Shown: positions 57,406 to 64,000 of the stretch, piece by piece
Numbering within the stretch: position 1 is the first letter of the stretch
Layout of the letters: the number at the start of each line of letters is the position of its first letter
From: Actinomucor elegans
Taxonomy: Eukaryota; Mucoromycota; Mucoromycetes; Mucorales; Mucoraceae
NCBI GenBank assembly: GCA_026027325.1
Contig: JAMSLZ010000008.1
Span: forward strand, 930,001-994,000
Direction of reading: 5' to 3'
Length of the DNA stretch: 64,000 nt
The notes under the pieces: model-generated
Told to the model about the DNA's origin: nothing
The model's input: the letters and a program-made list of their open reading frames with translations, nothing else
Database searches by the model: none
Translations under genes and position numbers: made by a program

Positions 57406-59880
57406 ATGACCCATAGAGTATCTCTCAATAGTTTTCTACTACGTGTATCAATCATTGCTCTAGTTGCCTTGATTAGTTTCCAGTCCCAATTTGTTGAGGC
57501 TGCTACTACATCAATTGGATTCAACAATGATCATATAGCTACTTCAACCCAAGTATGGAATCAATACAACAAATATAGATTGCAAAACTAATTCATTACC
57601 TATCTAATAGACTACCATCGCCTCTAAAACTTCGACTATTACATCTCCAACAAGCGAGCCTACAAAATTACACCGCAATGGATTGGCAGAGAGTATCTCT
57701 TCGAATCCAGATCATTCTTCATCTTCAGACGAAGATCGCTCGAGTGTAACCTCCCGTGCCACTTCAGAGATGCCTTCAACTACACTGGAAAAGGATGAAC
57801 CCACTAAATCAACCTCATCTGATAAAGAGTCATCCACTTCTGACAAATTCCACAACACAACTGATACTGAACAAGACAAGCCCACTAATACACCTCCAGC
57901 TGACGAAGAAACTACAATTTCAACTGAATCAGCTACCAAGTCTACTTCATCCGTTAGAGAAGAAATTACTACTCCTGTTGAAGAAAAAGAAACTGCTTCT
58001 TCTCATACTGAAGCACCCACTAACACTGCCACCAGAGATGATGAGCCTAGTTCCACGAAAGCAACTACAAAAGATGTTGTAACCATCACCACTCCCGTAG
58101 ATGAGGAAACTAAAACTAAATCTTCTGAAGAGCCCACTAAAACTTCCACTCCAGTTGATGAAACTACGATAACTGTTACCAAATCTCGCACCATACCATC
58201 CTCTACTGAAGAAAAAGAAACTGCGTCAACTACTGAAAACCCTACAAAGACCAACACCTTAGAAGAAGAAACTCCTACTACCACCATCACCGCAAAGGAA
58301 ACCACTTCTACTATGAGTCGTTCATCTGAAGAAGAAACTTCGACTACCACTGTTACTAAGAAAGCAACTTCCACTGTTAGTAGTTCATCAGAAGAAGAAA
58401 CTTCTTCTACTACTATAAGAAACCGTACTTCTACTGTGAGTAGTTCATCATCAGAAGAGACATCAGTCGCATCAACACCCTCTCCTTCTACTACTATAAA
58501 GAACCCAACACCTACAATGAGTAGTTCATCAGAAGAAGAGACATCAGTCACAGCAACACCTTCTCCTTCTACTACAGAGAAAAAAGAGTCTACGCTATCT
58601 GAAGAATCCTCCAGCACAACTATCACTGATGGTTCTACTACCGAGCCTACGCCCACTCCTACACCCACTCCTACACCCACTAAAGAACAACCTACTGAAA
58701 CCGTCACCAACACTTCTTCTAGCAAACCTACAATTACTCCTACTTCCTCTGAAGTAGAACCTACTGAAAGCAGCACCAATACTTCAGAAAACTCAACAGT
58801 TTCCACTACTTCCGAGAAAGAAACGACCGCCACTGCTACCACTACCACTACCACTACCACTACCACTACCACTACCAAAGACGATAAAGAAACTACCACC
58901 ACGTTCAAGCCTACATCTACTTACCGTTACAAAACCCTTCCTTGGTTATCCAAATCGTTCAGTATTTCTGTTCCTACCGTATCTCCCACTACATCTGATG
59001 GTACCAAGCCCACACCCACACCAATTCAAGAAGGTATTCCTGAGTATATTGCACCTAATATCGATGCTATTATCCCAGAAAGTAGCTCAATGGTCTTTAT
59101 GAAATTCAATTATGTCTCGTACCCTCAAATGGTGCAAGATGCTGTGTTGACCGCTCAGTTTGTTCAGACACTGCCTGTTCTTTTAAGCAAATCATTGGGT
59201 GTTACTGCTGATGACATTATAGTAATGACAATTACCAGTGCATCAACTGGCACTAACAATAGACTTGCCAAACGCCGTGCATTTGCAAAGCGCGAAGAGA
59301 ATACTGGTGTGGTTGTTTCTATTGCTATTCCTGCTAATGAAGTCGAGGAATTGCAAACTTTGATTAGTCGAAGAGATTCTACTCTTTATTCTGATGATAA
59401 CGGTCAATTGGCTACTTTGATTGACCCCAGCTTCCCTATTAGAGGCAACTGTAAGTAATTCAATACGTTTTTTTTATTATTCGATTATCTGTGTCTCATT
59501 CTTTTTTTTTGTTTATAGCTGCTACTCATATTGTAAGTACACCAGGAATCAATGACCCCAATAACAGCAACAGTGGTTTACAAAACGATGCATCTGGTGG
59601 TGACAGTAACACTGGTGGACTTTCCAAGGCCTCATTGATTGGTATCTGTGTATCAGTTGGTATTGTCATTTACGCTGCAGCTACGATTGCTGTGATTCGC
59701 GTCTATCGCAAACGTCGCGCTGATAGAGAAGAAAAAGCCATTGTTGAACACCAAGTATTTGCTCAAAGCATCTCAGAACCTATTATGCAAGACAATTCCC
59801 TTGGTTGGTCCAATACAGGCAATGGATACAATCATCAGCGCCAACCTTATGGAAATAACGCTTCGAATCATCAATGGTAG
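57406..59880 (+). CDS. Cell-surface mucin, Msb2-like sensor
   Basis: Three exons (57406-57552, 57611-59450, 59519-59880) give 782 residues: a signal peptide, then about 430 residues of Thr/Ser/Glu-rich sequence typical of O-glycosylated mucins. Repeats include SSSEEETS-like units, a (PT)n run and a (T)n run from ACC/ACT codons. A folded domain of about 140 residues follows (SSMVFMKFNYVSYPQMVQDA, FVQTLPVLLSKSLGV), with basic RLAKRRAFAKRE in the middle that could be a protease site. Then come a membrane helix (IGICVSVGIVIYAAATIAVI) and a cytoplasmic tail of about 65 residues (YRKRRADREEKAIVE...). This architecture matches fungal signalling mucins of the Msb2 type, which feed Cdc42/MAPK pathways. 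The orthology is inferred from layout, not from sequence identity. Antisense reading of the Thr codons gives a spurious Val-rich ORF. Confidence 0.7.
58837..58870 (+). repeat. (ACC/ACT)n run coding poly-Thr
   Basis: A run of alternating ACC and ACT codons coding about 12 Thr in the mucin domain. It is likely length-polymorphic. Confidence 0.8.
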
Positions 59881-60012
59881 AACATTCTTATAATCATGTA
59901 ATAACTATTCTGTTACTCTGTTACTATTCTATCTACTACTACCTACTACTATACGCTATATAACTCTATTGAGGGACAAAGCATATCACGAATAATATTT
60001 ATTTTGTTATTA

Positions 60013-62291
60013 TTAATCATCGTCTTCTTCAGTACCAAAATAACGATCTATGTTCAAATAGAAAAAAAAAAAAAAAGAATTGAGCGTGTTGTATTTGAAG
60101 CAATGGCATAGAAACTTACCGCCAAAATTACCAATACCAGGTTCAATCCAAAGCTTCTTTCTGTTGAAATTAGGATCGACCATAGATGTAACAATCTTTA
60201 CACGAGGAAATGCATTTGTAATGACCGCAAGACCAATCTGAGCAGCCAGGAAGGAAACAAAAATAATACGTTCCTGAAATTTCAAGTCAGTGATTCATTA
60301 CCTTAAATGAAACCATCGTTCTTTTAACCACTATGTTACCTCTGGAACTTCATGATCTAATAATACACGTATTGCCATTAAAGCAGCAGCACCTGTACCC
60401 ACCATGGCATCCATCAAGATAATGTTGTATTCACTAAGGTCTTTGGGCAATTTGCAATAATGAAGCTAATATGATTAAGGAAAGATTAGCATATATCTTG
60501 TAAAAGAACAATGAAAATCCGCACCTCTGGATCACCTGTGTTAGGGTCGGTCTGGATCAGCAGTTTCCCAATTACCGCATCAGCAAAGACACGCTTTAAA
60601 CCCGCTTCCATGGTTCCACCAGCACGAAGAATGGAAACACCACATATCTTTATAAAGAAACGTTACATGTGAAGTTCGATTTCCCAATTGTATCCATTAC
60701 CTTTTGACTGAACTTTAAGCCTTCATATGTAGCATTGACAGGTGTAAGTACTGTATGGGGCTCAGAAGGAAGACAGCTTACAGCACTTTAGTTGATAGCG
60801 GGTTAGTCATAAAAATTCATACAGTTGCACATTGAGTAACTTACTATTCCATTAATAATACAGCTAATCTGTCAGCGTAGAATACAAATTCATCTCTACT
60901 TGTTCTATGATCTCTCAAGATTGTATGGATTCCCTATAGCGAGGCGATGAGCTTTTTGTTCTCTGTTAAACTACTTTTGTTACCTTAATTTGATTGTTTG
61001 CAGGCAAGATGCTCACAGTTTCAGGTATAGTTTCACAGAGAGGAGTATCAAGTAATCCCCAACGTAAGTTGATGATATTCTCTTGCAATTGGCTTTGGAT
61101 ATGTTTTGTCATGAGATCAATAGCAATGGCATTCTCTAAACCTCTTGGAATGATCTAGATAATCTACTTTAGCTTTACTTCATAAATGAATGTATTCGTT
61201 TCTTTACCACATCAGCAAACTTCATAGTAGGTCTAACATAGTTATCAAACGAAGGCTTGACGTATCTTGTATATTGCTAATAAAATGAATAAGATATAAA
61301 AGTTCCAATGTGTGTTATATGCAGTATATACTCACATCCAGAATACCTTCAACGTCACGGCCACGCAAAGAAACATCTCTTTGAACTTTGTTGTGTATAG
61401 GATTAACATCAATTCTCTACCAATTGCTTCATTGACTTACTTCTTCTTGCCAATTGAATATCAGAATCCGTATCCACGAAAATCTAATCGACGAAATTTA
61501 GTGTTTTGTGTAATTCATGCGAAAAACCGCCTTACTCTAACGTCCATCATATCTCTAATTCGTTTATCGTATAATGCAAGGATACCTTCGAAGATAATGA
61601 CATTTGCACCATAGATTGTAGTAGTTTTCTCTTCTCTTGAATGGGTGGAAAAGTTGTAAATAGGCACAGTAACTGATTTTCTATATGAATCAATGCGTCA
61701 GCAAGCGAATAGCATTGTCAAACTCTTGTTACTTGCCCTTCTTTCAACTTTTGTAGAGTTTCAAATAGCAAATCATAATCAAAAGCAGAAGGATGATCGA
61801 AATCAAATCTACTTTGATGAGCTAGCTTACTGTTCTCGGGAGATAAGATATTATAAAACGAATCCATGGAAATAATCACAACCCAAGGTACATTGATGTT
61901 CTTCAGGATACGTCTACGAAAATTTTTCCTCGGTCAAATCGAGAAAATCGAACCTTAGAAGCACAAAAAAAAAACTTACTCTGCGACACTCGTTTTACCA
62001 CTGGCACTTCCACCTTTATGGCCTCATGTCAGTACAGCTCTTATGTTAAAGTTTATGTCTTTTTACCTGCAATGCCAATCATATAAGGATCAGCAATGGA
62101 ACCATCAGCACTGAGAAAGTAAAAAAATAAAAATAAACACTTTTATCAAAGAAAAGAAAACTGATGCCTAAAAACTTACTGGTACCAAGGTCTATCAAAA
62201 AATATTAATACAACTCAAATTTTATTCAAGCAGACTGTTTTATTAGTTACTTTCTGCCTTGGGATTCTAAATGAAGTGTCTTTTTGCTCAT
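60013..62291 (-). CDS. Uridine kinase-uracil phosphoribosyltransferase fusion (UCKL1-like)
   Basis: Sixteen exons, all phases consistent, give 462 residues: 62291-62251, 62191-62180, 62110-62067, 62013-61980, 61913-61737, 61680-61536, 61483-61441, 61376-61336, 61276-61208, 61154-60984, 60933-60845, 60785-60701, 60647-60525, 60465-60340, 60273-60120, 60047-60013. The N-terminal kinase has the P-loop [22 protein letters not shown], the [12 protein letters not shown] segment, [12 protein letters not shown] and [12 protein letters not shown]. The C-terminal UPRTase has [12 protein letters not shown], the PRPP-loop [15 protein letters not shown] and the PGIGNFGDRYFGT end. It salvages uridine/cytidine and possibly uracil; UCKL1-type UPRT domains may be inactive. 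Exon 2 is 12 nt. Intron 5 is GC-AG (GG-GCAAGT). An open frame at 62534 may add an upstream exon. Confidence 0.92.
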
Positions 62292-62303
62292 GTAGTAAGT
62301 AGC

Positions 62304-62534
62304 TTAAAAAAAAAGAAACGGATATGCGAAAAAATTTGTTAACGCTAAAAAAAAAAATAACATCCAGTGACCTGCTTTTTTAAACAGCTCGCTTAATTGC
62401 CACTTTGTTGAGACCAAGGAAACGCTTTGTCTCGGACGGAAGCTCTGAGATATATCTTCTGGAATACGAGCATCTTGATAAAGATACTGTACAAATTGTT
62501 TATGAAACGCGTAATCATCCTTGACGCGTAGCAT
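62304..62534 (-). CDS. Possible upstream exon or separate small ORF
   Basis: From the ATG at 62534 the frame reads MLRVKDDYAFHKQFVQYLY, RIPEDISQSFRPRQSV and TKWQLSELFKKAG, clearly protein-like for about 55 codons before degenerating into T-rich sequence. A GT (GGTCACTG) follows KKA, and an acceptor TTTTTTTAAG lies just before the kinase ATG. Splicing from codon phase 1 would read [10 protein letters not shown] and fuse this segment in frame to the uridine kinase. The donor GTCACT is poor. Either an N-terminal extension or an independent relic; undecided. Confidence 0.35.
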   Translation of the reverse strand: MLRVKDDYAFHKQFVQYLYQDARIPEDISQSFRPRQSVSLVSTKWQLSELFKKAGHWMLFFFLALTNFFAYPFLFF

Positions 62535-62539
62535 TTACA

Positions 62540-63179
62540 CCGAGCAATTTGTAGAAAAAGATATAGAACATCCATACTATTGAATTTTTCTCGAAAACAA
62601 ACACTCCTTAAGGATATATGAAAGATAAAACAGCACAACTATGGCAGACGGAATGTAAATATTGATCTTCTTACTGCTTCATAACCGTTGGCCTCAGTTA
62701 CTTCACGTCAAGCTTGAATTTCAACCTTTCTTATTACGACAGATTACTAATCCGTAGATCTACATTGAACTCTTCATCTGAATAGAGTTTCACATGCACA
62801 ACGAATCATTGCTCCTAGAGAGCCTCTGTTGGACTACAATAATCAAATTATAGTATCTAAAACTGCTAATCATTCGCCACTTGCATACATTACAATTATT
62901 TATATATTTCCTTTGGGATCTCGGTTGAACATCACGTCTAGATGGCTGTTCAAATCTAGATAAAATGAGCTATTGTGGTTGGTAAAACTTTATAAGTATT
63001 ACAAAAACATATTAAACATTTAGCTATCTCGGACGCATAGCTGTCATATTTACACATAGCAAAAGGGCTCTAAGATATGATACAGCTTGTGATCTTAATT
63101 GGACAATTACTTGTATGTATGCTATTGATTTTATTTTATTTTTATTAATGCCATTTAACTTGTGAATCTAAAGGATAAT
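62540..63179. other. Intergenic spacer
   Basis: Holds one partial dispersed-repeat copy (62915-62990, minus strand); otherwise AT-rich without recognisable content. Confidence 0.5.
62915..62990 (-). repeat. Dispersed intergenic repeat, partial copy
   Basis: On the minus strand AATAGCTCATTTTATCTAG, then ACGTGATGTTCAACCGAGATC-like blocks: the ends of the consensus are kept and the middle is diverged. Confidence 0.45.
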
Positions 63180-64000
63180 CTAGTATCTAGATCTTCTGCC
63201 ATCATCACCAAAAGAGCGATATTTCTATTAAAAGTTGCAATTAACAATACAGGTAATAATGATTAATATCAAGTCAACATACCACACGTCCTCGACCTTT
63301 AAAATTGACAGATGGCTCAGTTACGAAGCGTCTCTTTTGCTCCCACTCGGGTTTCTCGGCATCTCGATCTTTATACTCGCGATATCGATCGTTATCTTCT
63401 GTAGAGAGTTTTCGTTCTTCTCTGACAGCTGGTTTCTTTTGCTCTTCTTTGATAGCCAGTTTCTTCTCCTCTCTTTCCTCTTTTACATCTTCTTCATCTT
63501 CATATCTTGACTTACGATGCTTTTTACTATGCTTTTTATGTTTTTTGGAGGATGATTTTTTGTGATGTTTCTTGTGCTTTCTCTTCTTTCTTTTACTGTC
63601 TGAATCAGATTCTGATACTGATCTGGATCTTTTTCTACTGCTACTTTTGTTTTCCGAATCCGAATCCGAAATATCACTACCACTACTGCTATCATCACTC
63701 TTTTCTAAAGCTTTTTGCTGTTGTTTTACTATTGAGAAATGTGTTAGATTTTCTTACAAACATCTGACAATTCACCTACATTTAACACCGGGAGGTAATT
63801 GTAATACCAATTCACCGCAGTTAGCAATCATCACATTATGAAGAGGTCTATCATTACTATCGACAGGTTCATTTTCCATTGTTTCTACAATATTGAAACC
63901 AGATACAACACGTCCAAATACTACATGTTTTCCGTCTAAATGAGGCGTAGGACGGGTTGTAATGAAAAATTGAGAGGATTGCGTATTGGGTCCTCGGTTG
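63180..64000 (-). CDS. SR-cyclophilin (RS-tailed peptidyl-prolyl isomerase), 3' part
   Basis: Three 3' exons lie in the window: >64000-63780, 63728-63283 and 63224-63180; the 5' part runs off the right edge. The first carries the C-terminal half of a cyclophilin domain: [14 protein letters not shown] (active-site region), [16 protein letters not shown] and [10 protein letters not shown]. The second encodes a Ser/Asp/Lys/Arg-rich tail ([15 protein letters not shown], then runs of [10 protein letters not shown], then acidic [10 protein letters not shown]) and the last ends GDDGRRSRY. This layout matches cyclophilin G/SRCyp and other nuclear, spliceosome-associated cyclophilins, which isomerise prolyl bonds in splicing factors. 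The catalytic Arg lies upstream of the visible part. Introns are 52-58 nt. Confidence 0.9.

Noticed and set aside
58003..58908. 301-codon minus-strand ORF, Val-rich
   Set aside because: It is the antisense of the Thr/Ser-rich mucin exon; ACT/ACC/TCT codons read backwards as Val/Gly/Arg codons without stops.

Overview
The window is nuclear DNA of an AT-rich, intron-rich fungus, most likely an early-diverging mould of the Mucorales. The reasons are introns of about 50-70 nt with GTAAGT/GTATGT-like donors, long poly(T) tracts, Sel1-repeat and Zn2Cys6 proteins, a fused uridine kinase/UPRTase, a FAM72-family gene (rare in fungi), and degenerate Tc1/mariner DDE transposase fragments. No assignment below order is claimed. 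Exon structures were assembled by hand from splice sites, reading-frame continuity and family resemblance. No tRNA, rRNA or CRISPR array was recognised.

Layout. 1-3.1 kb: a poly-Q membrane-anchored protein with a frame break, then a five-exon FAM72-like gene. 3.1-5.7 kb: a convergent Zn2Cys6 regulator. 5.7-8.7 kb: gene-poor, with dispersed repeats. 8.8-12.1 kb: a 36-residue CCHC zinc-knuckle microprotein, a DUF4504/C1orf74-like gene and a 13-repeat Sel1 protein. 12.1-22.9 kb: gene desert with orphan ORF fragments, a clean four-unit tandem array of about 717 bp, and a dead DDE transposase directly after it. 22.9-24.8 kb: three small lineage-type genes. 24.8-29.6 kb: transposon remnants, a frameshifted membrane-protein relic, short near-palindromic tandem repeats and dispersed repeats.

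29.6-34.4 kb: ribosomal protein eS24, then an RGS protein and a class I cyclic-nucleotide phosphodiesterase lying head to tail. 34.4-38.4 kb: gene-poor, starting with T43. 38.5-50.2 kb is a dense housekeeping block: coatomer epsilon (COPI), Vps20/CHMP6 (ESCRT-III), a POT/PTR peptide transporter, TRAX, nicotinamidase Pnc1 and hamartin/TSC1. 50.2-55.7 kb: repeat-rich spacer around a two-domain multicopper oxidase. 55.7-64 kb: an SR splicing factor, an Msb2-like cell-surface mucin, the 16-exon uridine kinase-UPRTase and the 3' part of an SR-cyclophilin running off the right edge.

Functional links are loose. Nutrient and second-messenger signalling recurs (RGS, PDE, TSC1, mucin sensor, peptide transporter), as do endomembrane traffic (COPE, Vps20), splicing (SR protein, SR-cyclophilin) and nucleotide/NAD salvage (UCK-UPRT, Pnc1). 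The least explained elements are the 717-bp array, whose units each carry two intact micro-ORFs and a T/A hairpin, and a degenerate 70-100-bp intergenic repeat family with at least 14 recognisable copies.
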